Source: CAYQQK01 sp964420065 (GTDB taxonomy: Bacteria; Bacillota; Dethiobacteria; DTU022). Taken from it: DNA of 59,675 nucleotides. The notes below the pieces were generated by a model. The model was not told where the DNA came from. It worked only from the letters and a program-made list of their open reading frames with translations, and did not search any database. Shown here piece after piece: positions 35,849 to 44,147 of this stretch. A program made the translations under genes and the position numbers. Numbering within the stretch: the first letter of the stretch is position 1; each line of letters starts with the position of its first letter. Location: contig CAYQQK010000011.1 of NCBI GenBank assembly GCA_964420065.1, positions 1-59,675 on the forward strand, written 5' to 3'.

Positions 35849-36472
35849 TTAATTTTTTACCCAAATTGAATAAATGTTCGAGTCGATAAATGATGGGGTA
35901 AAAATGACAAGATCATTATCAAATTCAACCTTGATTGTTCGGTTACCCACCTGAATTGTATTCCCTCCTGTAACTGTATATCGCAGCTTTGTAATACTTT
36001 GACGTCCTAGAATACCAAAGTGGCCATTATAATCTATCATGTTATCACCGAAATCCAGGAATAATATCGTATCATCGGAGACGGTCATCCATTCACAGGC
36101 CTGTAACTTGCTTGACAGTATTTTTTTCTGGGAGCTCCGCACACCTGATATCAGCAGTAGCAGGGCCAATACAACCGCCCCGATGATCACATTTGCTTTG
36201 GTATTTTTCTTTACCACACTTGTATTGAATTCGTTGATCGCCGAACAAAGATTACTGTCGATATTCAAACCGGCTTTTTGTCCACAATGTGTACAGAATA
36301 TTTGGTTCTCCTGCAATTTTGCACTACAGTTACTGCAATTAATGTATTTTGCTGTATTCCTGGGGGTACCACATTCGGGGCAGAAATCGTGTTCGGGACT
36401 CAATTCTGTCTTGCAGCCTAAACAAATAGCCATGATATTTGGGATCTGGGGTTTTAATGTGTCCATTTGCAT
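35849..36472 (-). CDS. Double zinc-ribbon membrane protein, last gene of the ubiquitin-like operon
   Basis: About 207 residues. Two zinc ribbons at the N-terminus (CLGCKTELSPEHDFCPECG and CSNCSAKLQENQIFCTHCG) are followed by a linker, one membrane helix (about 93-110, VIIGAVVLALLLLISGV) and an extracytoplasmic beta-rich domain of about 90 residues. The start is ambiguous between two ATGs at 36472 and 36466, both near AGGAGTG. It lies 25 nt after the JAMM-LysM gene. It may be a Ubl-binding reader or a substrate adaptor; this is inferred from context only. Confidence 0.75.
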   Translation of the reverse strand: MQMDTLKPQIPNIMAICLGCKTELSPEHDFCPECGTPRNTAKYINCSNCSAKLQENQIFCTHCGQKAGLNIDSNLCSAINEFNTSVVKKNTKANVIIGAVVLALLLLISGVRSSQKKILSSKLQACEWMTVSDDTILFLDFGDNMIDYNGHFGILGRQSITKLRYTVTGGNTIQVGNRTIKVEFDNDLVIFTPSFIDSNIYSIWVKN

Positions 36473-36497
36473 ACACTCCTGTTATTTCCCTCTCCAT

Positions 36498-37505
36498 TTA
36501 TTTGCCGGCAGGAAGGAGGATCGTCTGTCCCTCCACGATAAAATCAATATTTTCAATATCATTTATACTTTTGATCAAATTAAGGTAGCTATCATCAATG
36601 TTGAATTTTGCACATATCGCGGAAATGGTGTCCCCTTTTCCCACTGAATATTTAAAAAGCCTGACTGTCCCCTGCAGTTGAAGCCGGTCAATTTCTTTAT
36701 TTAGGGAGCCGATTAGTTCCTCCTGGTAAAGGCTGTTTTCTTGCAGATTTGCGATCTGTTCCTCTGCCATTGCCAGATCTGCTCTCTGTAAGGATAATCG
36801 TGTTGTTAATCCGCTAAACTTGACTAGAAGCGTGATCGCAAACAGAATTGAAAGTATCGCTACTAACAGGGAGACCAGATTAATTCTATTAAAGGTGCGC
36901 TTGATCCCTTTTTTCCCGTTCGGGACGGTGATGTCTATATTTACATCATCATAGATAAAAAAACCATTTAGCGGTTGCACCTTACCTTGTTTCCATTGAA
37001 AAAATCCACAGTCTTTTTGGACAGGATCGACCACGTAAGCAATCTGGTAGGGGTTATTGAAAAAATTATGCTGAATGAACATGTCATAATTAGATAGAAA
37101 TATGCCGTAATCGGGATGAGTATGATGCCAACCGATTATTTTAAGATGTGGACACCGTTTTTCACGTTCAGAGTGGATATGATTCCAGCTTTCATGGGTA
37201 AATGTTAAACTGGAGGCCGAAGAGTCTGTATATTTTGCCTCAATAAAGTCTGAAATCATAACATGGTAATGTCCGTCTTGTTCATTGTAACAACCCATCA
37301 GAATGCCGCCAACTTCTTCTTCCGTGGACTTTCCCGAAAATGACTCTATTGTCTTATATATATTTTGCTTTATATATACCTTTGCATCGTCGAGGCCGAC
37401 CTTACCAACGGTAATGAAATTAACTGGCAGCGGTTTGTTTTCATGATCAACGCTTTTCTCGGCCGTAAGATCCAGCTCATGATTGATGTTTAAGTCATTC
37501 TCCAT
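36498..37505 (-). CDS. JAMM/MPN isopeptidase fused to a membrane helix, coiled coil and LysM domain
   Basis: 335 residues from ATG 37505 with AAGGAG upstream. The JAMM domain (about 35-185) has Glu at 63/64 (EEVGGILMGCY) and the zinc motif H128-T-H130-P...S138-x-x-D141 (WHHTHPDYGIFLSNYD). One membrane helix follows (about 209-229), then a coiled coil (235-275), then a C-terminal LysM (about 285-335, YSVGKGDTISAICAKFNI). The peptidase faces the cytoplasm and LysM should face the wall. It probably trims the Ubl precursor and removes Ubl from targets. All JAMM metal ligands are intact. Confidence 0.9.
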   Translation of the reverse strand: MENDLNINHELDLTAEKSVDHENKPLPVNFITVGKVGLDDAKVYIKQNIYKTIESFSGKSTEEEVGGILMGCYNEQDGHYHVMISDFIEAKYTDSSASSLTFTHESWNHIHSEREKRCPHLKIIGWHHTHPDYGIFLSNYDMFIQHNFFNNPYQIAYVVDPVQKDCGFFQWKQGKVQPLNGFFIYDDVNIDITVPNGKKGIKRTFNRINLVSLLVAILSILFAITLLVKFSGLTTRLSLQRADLAMAEEQIANLQENSLYQEELIGSLNKEIDRLQLQGTVRLFKYSVGKGDTISAICAKFNIDDSYLNLIKSINDIENIDFIVEGQTILLPAGK

Positions 37506-37545
37506 GTTTGAACTCCTTGTTATTATTAATTCATCTACACTCCAG

Positions 37546-38325
37546 TTATAGCCAAATGAGACTATTAAATAGCAAGACACAGATGAGGGTTATTATCGGT
37601 ACGAGTAGGTTGGTACCACCTTTATCCCGGTAATACTGTTTTCTCAAGACTTCATTATTTAATGACTGTGCTACTACCAAATGTTTCTCAACATGGTTTT
37701 TGTAGAAAAAGTTGCCAAACATTCCAATACCGATAGAAGCTGCAAGACCGAGATAAAAAATGTAGGTACCGCCAATACAAGCGATAATAAAATGCACCCC
37801 CAACAATATTCCGCCTACAAGATACATCTTTCTGTAGAGGGCCCACCAAGGGGCAAATAAAAATGCTGCCCAGTTCCAGGTTACCGAGGTATTGCCTATC
37901 CTCATCCGGTTGAAGTTTTTTATGTATTCATAAGCATGGGCACCGATAAACTCTGTCTGTTCATCATAATTAGGATGTTCTTGTGGAAATACGGCTGGTG
38001 AAGCGGGGGGGAATACAGGCCCTGTTAGGGAATTGCCGCAAATTGAACAATAATTGGCGCCGGCTGCACTTGGATTACCGCACCGGGTGCAGTACGACCT
38101 CACGACTTGATCACCGGCAACGGGGATTCTGTGCCGGGCAGAAGACGGATACTCACTATTACCCTCTTCAATAGTACCGGTGCAGCCATGGGTTGTGCAG
38201 GCTTGATTCTCAACCCAACAAGCTTGATGATGCGGTATTTTACACTTGCTGCAAATGACAATTTGATCGCCTGGGTTAAACTTTGTTTTACAATAGGGAC
38301 ATGTTTTGTCAGTGAGGTCAGACAT
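37546..38325 (-). CDS. RING-finger/zinc-ribbon/DUF2628 membrane protein, candidate E3
   Basis: 259 residues. Residues 9-48 show a prokaryotic RING-like treble clef: C9-x2-C12, C25-x2-C28, H33-x2-C36, C43, C48 (CPYCKTKF, ICSKCKIPHHQACW). A zinc ribbon follows (about 79-97, CTRCGNPSAAGANYCSICG). The C-terminal DUF2628-like part starts TWNWAAFLFAPWWALYRKMY and spans three or four membrane helices. A cytoplasmic RING next to E1, E2 and Ubl genes suggests a membrane-bound ligase. Ligase activity is unproven; RING-like domains in bacteria can also act as adaptors. Confidence 0.82.
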   Translation of the reverse strand: MSDLTDKTCPYCKTKFNPGDQIVICSKCKIPHHQACWVENQACTTHGCTGTIEEGNSEYPSSARHRIPVAGDQVVRSYCTRCGNPSAAGANYCSICGNSLTGPVFPPASPAVFPQEHPNYDEQTEFIGAHAYEYIKNFNRMRIGNTSVTWNWAAFLFAPWWALYRKMYLVGGILLGVHFIIACIGGTYIFYLGLAASIGIGMFGNFFYKNHVEKHLVVAQSLNNEVLRKQYYRDKGGTNLLVPIITLICVLLFNSLIWL

Positions 38326-38376
38326 TGATCATGCACCTCTCCGAATATGGTCCACCGGCTAAAATGTGGCAAGGCC

Positions 38377-39246
38377 CTATTTCAGCAATTCTATCTCAAA
38401 ATTAAAGCCATTATATTGCTTACCTTTTGATTTCTTCCAGTTTATTAGCACAAAGGCCAATACCAAGTTTCCTAAAACTGAAAGGGATAGAAGGACCTTT
38501 AAAATCAGATTTTGTTCACGCAGCAAAGCTATTTCTCCATGAATTTCATCTCCACTGTCAACTGGTTTTACGTCAGTAATTGTTTCCTGGGCAAGTTCTT
38601 CGATTATCCCAGATTGCACAGGGATGCCGATGCCCCTCTCGATCAGAAAGTTCGAGACGACCGCCATGGGAATGGCCAGTCCGATCCCCTCTGCCGGTAA
38701 TATTTTTATAGTATTGACTCCTATTACCTCTCCTTTGCTATTGAGCAGCGGTCCGCCACTGTTACCTGAGTTCATCGGTGCATCCGTCTGGATATAATAA
38801 TATTTGCCGATTCGTCTCTGTTTCGCTGAAAGAACACCTTTGGTTAAAGTGTATTCCAGGTTTTCAGGGGCACCGATAGCATACAGATCTGCACCCACAG
38901 GAAGATCCTTGTAATTGGCTATGAAAAGGTACGGGGTGTTTCTCCCTTTAACCTCCAAAACAGCCAGATCCAGATTGGCATCTTCGGCTATAAGATTGAC
39001 TGGATATAAAGTATGATCATTGTAAAAAGTAACATATACCCGATTGGGGTTCCCTAGAACATGTGCATTTGTTATTATCTCTGTTCCGCTGATCGCAAAA
39101 CCGCTGCCTACTGCATTTCCGGAATGGACAACTACCACCGATTCAAACGCTTTTTCGGCCTTAAAGTCCATCGCTAATGCTGTACTTGTAGACGTTGCAG
39201 CCGCAACCAGGATCACAAACAGAAAAGTTATTGGAAAAAATTTCAC
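38377..39246 (-). CDS. S1C trypsin-like serine protease with C-terminal membrane anchor
   Basis: 289 residues. A signal segment (about 5-25) precedes a DegP-type protease domain with the full triad H62 (TNAHVLG), D93 (ANLDLAVLEV) and S163 (MNSGNSGGPLLN). There is no PDZ domain; a C-terminal membrane helix (about 245-265) follows, then a short tail. The protease domain is probably outside the cytoplasm. It is encoded inside the ubiquitin-like operon, 17 nt after the E2-FHA gene, so it may be an effector or a quality-control partner. Confidence 0.88.
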   Translation of the reverse strand: MKFFPITFLFVILVAAATSTSTALAMDFKAEKAFESVVVVHSGNAVGSGFAISGTEIITNAHVLGNPNRVYVTFYNDHTLYPVNLIAEDANLDLAVLEVKGRNTPYLFIANYKDLPVGADLYAIGAPENLEYTLTKGVLSAKQRRIGKYYYIQTDAPMNSGNSGGPLLNSKGEVIGVNTIKILPAEGIGLAIPMAVVSNFLIERGIGIPVQSGIIEELAQETITDVKPVDSGDEIHGEIALLREQNLILKVLLSLSVLGNLVLAFVLINWKKSKGKQYNGFNFEIELLK

Positions 39247-39263
39247 CTTGCATTATCCTTCAG

Positions 39264-40964
39264 CTACTTTGTATTAAATATCAAAACGGAATTTCCAACA
39301 GCGATGGCATCACCTTGGTTTAAAAGATGCCTTTGAACCTGTTTTCCATTTACAAAAGTTCCCAGCGACGTTCCTTTATCCACAAGAATAAATTTTGAAC
39401 CTTGTTGAATTATTTCGCAGTGGTTTACCGCGACAAGTTTATCTTTGAAAAGAACGATTGAATTGCTGCTGTCGTTACCAATACTCGTTGTTCCGGGGAA
39501 AATCAAATATTCTTTACCCACAAAATCACCCCGTAAAACTTTAAGCCAGGCAGTTTTTGCCACTTGTTCCAGCAGGCCGACCCCCAGTCCAATCAGCCCG
39601 CCCATGATGGTAATGCCGATTGCCCGGGGTAAAATACCGGTATCCGTTTCTTTGGTGATGACCGCACCGGCAACAAAATTAAAGACAAAACCTCCAAGGA
39701 ATCCTCCAAGTAGGCCGCCAAGGGCGCAATAAAGGATACGCTTTTTTTCCGGCTTTAACAAACCAATCGCAAATCCAATTCCCATGCCCATTATGGACCA
39801 GCCTATACCTCGAACAAAAGCATAGCCCAACTCACTTGTCGATTGGGCCAACAGTGCGGAATACATGGCCTGCGCGATGTAACCGCTCAGGAAGCCTCCG
39901 ATAACGGCTATTCCAAGGCCGATCAAAGAATAACGTTTGGCTTTCTCTGTTGATCCGTAGTAAATGCCCTCACCGATCCCCATTACCAAACCGATATAAG
40001 CGGAAATTACACTGGAAAATAATGCGGAGGAAATGCGGATAGCCTTAAGTCCTATTCTCATTGCCTCATACTCGGGCAAACGCATCAAGTCATGGATACC
40101 GTCAAATCCATACCACCTTAAAATTGCTTCAGTGCTGGTTGCTCCGTCCAGCATTTCACTGAAAACCCAGCCCAGCAGGCCTCCAATCAAGCCGTATAAA
40201 ATTCCCTTTGTAAATATGGTTCTAAAATTGACGAGCCCACTTGCTGCAGGAATAGTTGCCTGGAGTGACTGCATCCTTTGTGCAGTTGGAATGAAAACCA
40301 CATCTTTGAGTTCTTCAGCGGAAATATCAAAGTCATTCTGCTCTTTCCTTTCCAGAAATGGCTCTCGGGTAACAGCCCTGCTCGTAGGTGATAATGATGC
40401 AGGTTCAGAGCCACGTTCTTTCAATGGTTGTATTTCTTCGATGACATTGTCATTGTTGTCGTACAGGTCAATTTCAAAAGCTGTTCTGTTCTCTGTGGGA
40501 TCCGCTCTATATAGATCGGCAGTCCCCACAGGAAAAAGGTGTTTATTGTGAACCGCCCATTGGGCCGCTTCGGCGCAAAGCGGGCTTGATGAGTTCCATG
40601 ATTTATACTGGAGCATATCACCAATATGAACGATTATATCTGTCAGCGATTCACCAGCTCCCCAAATATCACCGATACAGATCTGGCCATCGCGGAAGTT
40701 TGGATGCCAGATGGGGGTTGCAATCTTACAGATGGGTTTATAACGTGGATAATCGGCATGGAGTATAATTTCCACCTCGTGCCTTGACAGGATTTCAATC
40801 TGACCATCGGGTAATAGGTAAATGCCATTGACAAAGTATGTGAGTTTGTAATGCTCCGGTGGTTTCTCGCCAAGCGGTTCGATGGTTATATTTTCATGAT
40901 TACAAAATTCTTCCATAACCTGTTCATAGTCTGCAGCAAGTCTGCGCATACGTGCTGTTGCCAA
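39264..40964 (-). CDS. E2-like UBC domain fused to a polytopic membrane region and FHA domain
   Basis: About 566 residues from a TTG at 40964, set by GGAGGAGGG 6 nt upstream. An N-terminal UBC fold (about 1-150) has the E2 pattern YPRYKPICKIATPIWHPNF then RDGQICIGDIW, with H87-P88-N89 and catalytic C96. A linker of about 80 residues follows, then eight or so glycine-rich membrane helices (about 230-475), then a C-terminal FHA domain (about 485-566, SIGNDSSNSIVLFKDKLVAV, CEIIQQGSKFILVDKGTSLG, TFVNGKQVQ). FHA usually binds phosphothreonine, so phospho-signalling may recruit targets to this membrane-bound E2. All expected E2 residues are present. Confidence 0.88.
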   Translation of the reverse strand: MATARMRRLAADYEQVMEEFCNHENITIEPLGEKPPEHYKLTYFVNGIYLLPDGQIEILSRHEVEIILHADYPRYKPICKIATPIWHPNFRDGQICIGDIWGAGESLTDIIVHIGDMLQYKSWNSSSPLCAEAAQWAVHNKHLFPVGTADLYRADPTENRTAFEIDLYDNNDNVIEEIQPLKERGSEPASLSPTSRAVTREPFLERKEQNDFDISAEELKDVVFIPTAQRMQSLQATIPAASGLVNFRTIFTKGILYGLIGGLLGWVFSEMLDGATSTEAILRWYGFDGIHDLMRLPEYEAMRIGLKAIRISSALFSSVISAYIGLVMGIGEGIYYGSTEKAKRYSLIGLGIAVIGGFLSGYIAQAMYSALLAQSTSELGYAFVRGIGWSIMGMGIGFAIGLLKPEKKRILYCALGGLLGGFLGGFVFNFVAGAVITKETDTGILPRAIGITIMGGLIGLGVGLLEQVAKTAWLKVLRGDFVGKEYLIFPGTTSIGNDSSNSIVLFKDKLVAVNHCEIIQQGSKFILVDKGTSLGTFVNGKQVQRHLLNQGDAIAVGNSVLIFNTK

Positions 40965-40980
40965 AGTATGCCCTCCTCCA

Positions 40981-42177
40981 CTACAACAATCCTTCCAACA
41001 CCTGCCAGATATCATCCGTAAACTCATAATAGCGATAACGGTTTTGGTTACGACCAATTAATATGTGACCAACCGGAACCCCGATTTCCCCGGCTGTTTT
41101 CTCCAAAAAAGATTCGGTACCATTAAGAGAATGTGTACTACTGAAATTCATCTCCCTGCCACATTGGCTGCATGCTAAATCCTTTATTTCTAGTACATGA
41201 ATGGGTTTAAACAGTTCGATCGAATGGCCGCAGATGCAGGTAGCAACGGTTGCAATTTCGCGGTCGAAAATGATACTTGCTTCCTCCCCCATATCGGACT
41301 TGACGAAGTTCAAGATCTGACCAAGCGTGGCCGTATTAACCGACCAATGCATCTCTCTTATATTGGTATATGTATCATGACTCATGCATTCATCCTTTTT
41401 CTGGTATTCGATCACAAATGAGTCATGGTTTAGTCCATTAAATACATAACATTTACCGGCAAGTGTGGGAAAATTACGTTCCCTATGGAGTAGTTTTAAC
41501 ATTTCTTGTACCTGGATCCCGGCAATGATCGAAGAAGAGGTTGGGGTTGTTGGGATCTTGCCTTCTGCCGTCTGTTTTTGGGTCAGCAAGGAACAGGACT
41601 TCCGTTGATTGATCAGCTTCCAGTCGGTTTCTGTCATGGTGCATTCATAGCAGGGCCCGTCCGGCGGCAAAAAAACACGGGCAAATCCGCTCAAAGCTTC
41701 AATTGCGCCGTCAATAAAAGGTTTTGAAGTTCTCCAGCAGGATTGGTTGATGAAGAGACGCGCCTCCCGGTTATCCAATCCACCAAGGACTATGTCCATA
41801 CGGCGGAAAACACCTAATCCGACACTATCAATAATATTGGCATTCAGGTTTTTCGCTTTAACATCCGGGTTAATTTCCTTAGCCCTTTCTGCTGCTACGA
41901 AGGCCTTATATTTACCAACATCACCCATTCTAAACAAAACGGAACGGGTCAAATTTGAGTGTTCGATATTATCCATATCAACGATCAGGATCTTCCCAAT
42001 TCCCAGTAACGATAGGTTTTTGATTAGTTCATTGCCAAGTGCCCCTGCTCCGACGACCATTATTGTAGCACTGGTAAGTCTATCCTGTTCCCACCAGGGA
42101 ATCATCGATAGGCGGCAATATTTACTTTCATTTGAATCGTTATTTGTAATGGCGGTAGGATTTCTAATTTCGTTCAC
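40981..42177 (-). CDS. ThiF/E1-like adenylyltransferase with C-terminal zinc ribbon
   Basis: 398 residues from a GTG start that overlaps the end of the Ubl gene by 14 nt. The ATP-binding motif is VVGAGALGNE (about 40-49), followed by the Asp-x-Asp strand ILIVDMDNIEHSNLTR. CYEC supplies zinc ligands. The conserved E1 loop is PTTPTSSSIIAGIQVQE, and the Cys in RKSCSLL is the best candidate for the thioester. A distinct C-terminal extension has two further Cys pairs (TCICGHS and CSQCGREM) that look like a zinc ribbon. It should adenylate the Ubl C-terminus and pass it to the E2. Confidence 0.9.
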   Translation of the reverse strand: MNEIRNPTAITNNDSNESKYCRLSMIPWWEQDRLTSATIMVVGAGALGNELIKNLSLLGIGKILIVDMDNIEHSNLTRSVLFRMGDVGKYKAFVAAERAKEINPDVKAKNLNANIIDSVGLGVFRRMDIVLGGLDNREARLFINQSCWRTSKPFIDGAIEALSGFARVFLPPDGPCYECTMTETDWKLINQRKSCSLLTQKQTAEGKIPTTPTSSSIIAGIQVQEMLKLLHRERNFPTLAGKCYVFNGLNHDSFVIEYQKKDECMSHDTYTNIREMHWSVNTATLGQILNFVKSDMGEEASIIFDREIATVATCICGHSIELFKPIHVLEIKDLACSQCGREMNFSSTHSLNGTESFLEKTAGEIGVPVGHILIGRNQNRYRYYEFTDDIWQVLEGLL

Positions 42178-42445
42178 ACCCTGCTGTTATTTCTGGTTGC
42201 AGTCTTAGCACATCACCGTTCTTAACATGACTTTCCAACAATGTATGTGTTTCCACCAATTGGCGGCCAGACATCTTATGTATAAATTTATAACTAATTG
42301 GATTCCCATCGGGGCCTACAGATGGAAGGTTAATTTTTTCTACCAATTTGACAATAATCGCACCAATCGGCACATCATCCGGCAATCCAACCTTTTGTTC
42401 CTTGTTTCCAGTGGCGTCAATGATATTAACGTTTAACTTTCCCAT
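42164..42445 (-). CDS. Ubiquitin-like protein (YukD/EsaB-type beta-grasp), operon lead gene
   Basis: 93 residues. The pattern MGKLNVNIIDATGNKEQKVG, then the helix PIGAIIVKLVEKINL, then SYKFIHKMSGRQLVETHTLL and GDVLRLQPEI is a beta-grasp fold of the YukD class. The C-terminus reads ITAG-CERN: a single Gly at 89 followed by four residues. This suggests that the JAMM enzyme trims CERN to expose Gly for activation, though only one Gly is present where ubiquitin has two. A GGAG site lies about 13 nt before the ATG. It is the lead gene of seven. Confidence 0.88.
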   Translation of the reverse strand: MGKLNVNIIDATGNKEQKVGLPDDVPIGAIIVKLVEKINLPSVGPDGNPISYKFIHKMSGRQLVETHTLLESHVKNGDVLRLQPEITAGCERN

Positions 42446-42538
42446 AAACAGGAATCAACTCCTTTTTATATAAGATTACATTAATGCTGTATCGGAATAA
42501 TTATTCATCTGTTTAAGTTTGGCTTCCTACTTTACCGT

Positions 42539-42573
42539 TATATAATCCTTTTGTGTCTTTAGTACAAACACAA
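42539..42573 (-). promoter_or_regulatory. Possible promoter and operator of the ubiquitin-like operon
   Basis: On the minus strand TTGTAC (42562-42567) and TATATA (42539-42544) are 17 nt apart, roughly 95 nt before the Ubl start. An inverted repeat TTGTGT-N11-ACACAA (42551-42573) overlaps the -35 side. The promoter match is moderate. Confidence 0.4.
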
Positions 42574-42599
42574 GATTCAGTTTACAAACCAGTCCGGGT

Positions 42600-44147
42600 G
42601 CAAATGCTGTCTAGCCTTCTATAAAGGTGAGATCTTCCCTCAAAGGCGAACCTGCTTGATCAAATTACACAATTTTCTACGTGTAGCCTTTCCGGCAATT
42701 CTCCTGCCGCCTGCTTGCCAGCCCTATTAGGGATGGCCGCTTGAAGTAGCTAAATACATTTTCAAAGGACTTGACCAGAGTGTAAGGAACCCCCCTTGGT
42801 TTTGCTGATACCCGGGCTACCCCCTTAGACCATTTCAAGATGTAAGTCGCTATTCTATGTCTATTTTATCGGGTCGGAGGGACATAGTTGTGTCACAAAC
42901 AGGCATGTTTAAGAACTCGAAACTTTTATCCATTCTCTCCCGACCCGATTGTTAAATCTTAGTACCTGAAACGGATCCTAATGCAGATGAAATCCTCGAT
43001 TTTACTTACCATACGGGAATAGACAGTCATCCGATCAAGATATCTTTAAAAATTTTACAGTAACATTTCCTAATAGTTCTTGGGCATGCCGTCCTGTTGG
43101 GTAGTTGCCATGGAGGAGTGCAAAATCGCTGCAGTAGAGATAATAAGTTTCGTTCCCTTTCTGGCTCACCAGGCAACCGGTACAAGTAATAAAAAGAAAT
43201 CGGTCGCTTTGTTTCCCGTTTTTATGTTTGCATGATTGTTTGCTGGGACTAGGGCGGTAGAAAATGCCCCTATGTTTTAGACAGTAGAAAGATAAGATGG
43301 ATTAACTGATACAGGATCTTACGTTTGGAATTTCAGGCCTATTGAAACGGTTCGGGGACCATTTCCGATCCCCCCCAAGGAAAACTGTACAAAGGTTACT
43401 TTACCAACTAAACATCTTATTCTCCCTGATTCTTGAATATCCTGCCATGTTCGACAATGATGTATTAATTCATGAAGCGGTAGACTTTTGATCGCAATAG
43501 CTATGAAAGAGGTAAGATTGAGTGGATTTATTGAATAGGTATGGTGCCTGTCCGGAAAGCATGAGATCATTGCCGCTATCAAGGATATTTCCGAAACGCT
43601 GGGGAAAACCAGCGGACGATATTTATTTGCCGATTATATGATCAATCCGGCCGTGGTCCTGCTATCATTGCCGTTCATTCTGGTGCGGGATCGATACCAC
43701 TAAGAGAGTCATCAACGTATTTGCCTTTACTGTCCGTGAACGATAGGGTGTTGGGGCTACCGGTTTTACGTTTCTCACGGCATGGTGATATCGCTTGGGG
43801 TTTCTGGATACGACTGGGCCATGGTGTGATAAAATCGGCGCCGGGCGGCGGGGGTTTCCTCCGGCCCTCATGATCGGGAATTGCAAGACAGGAGGAATCC
43901 CGACAGGTTTGTCGAATAATATTATTCAAAATGGTTGGGACATTTAAACTGAAAGAGGAACCAGTTCCCTGTTTCTACTCATATGCAAGCTCCGGCCTTG
44001 CCTGCCCTTTTTACCGGTTAAACAGCCGTTGACCGGTTGCCGGATCCTAAAATTCAGAGAAGATATGCGCAAAAACGCTTGGCCCGTAAAGGGGCGGGTA
44101 GTTCCGCTTGAAACCATCGAACCGGCGGATCCCAGGGGAGGGGAACT
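42600..44147. other. 1.5-kb gene-poor stretch with decayed coding fragments
   Basis: No intact gene is recognised. Fragments that look once coding are: minus strand 43035-43301 (DRFLFITCTGCLVSQKGN, then YYLYCSDFALLHGNYPTGRH), with no start codon; minus strand 43319-43582 (SLPLHELIHHCRTWQDIQES); and plus strand about 43545-43703 (ETLGKTSGRYLFADYMINPA). An inverted repeat pairs ATCGGGTCGG near 42868 with CCGACCCGAT near 42945. None was assigned to a family. No cobalamin riboswitch was seen before the glutamate mutase genes. Confidence 0.4.

Noticed and set aside
43940..44147. Cobalamin riboswitch upstream of the B12-dependent glutamate mutase genes
   Set aside because: No B12-box (GCCACTG-like) sequence or fitting long fold was found.
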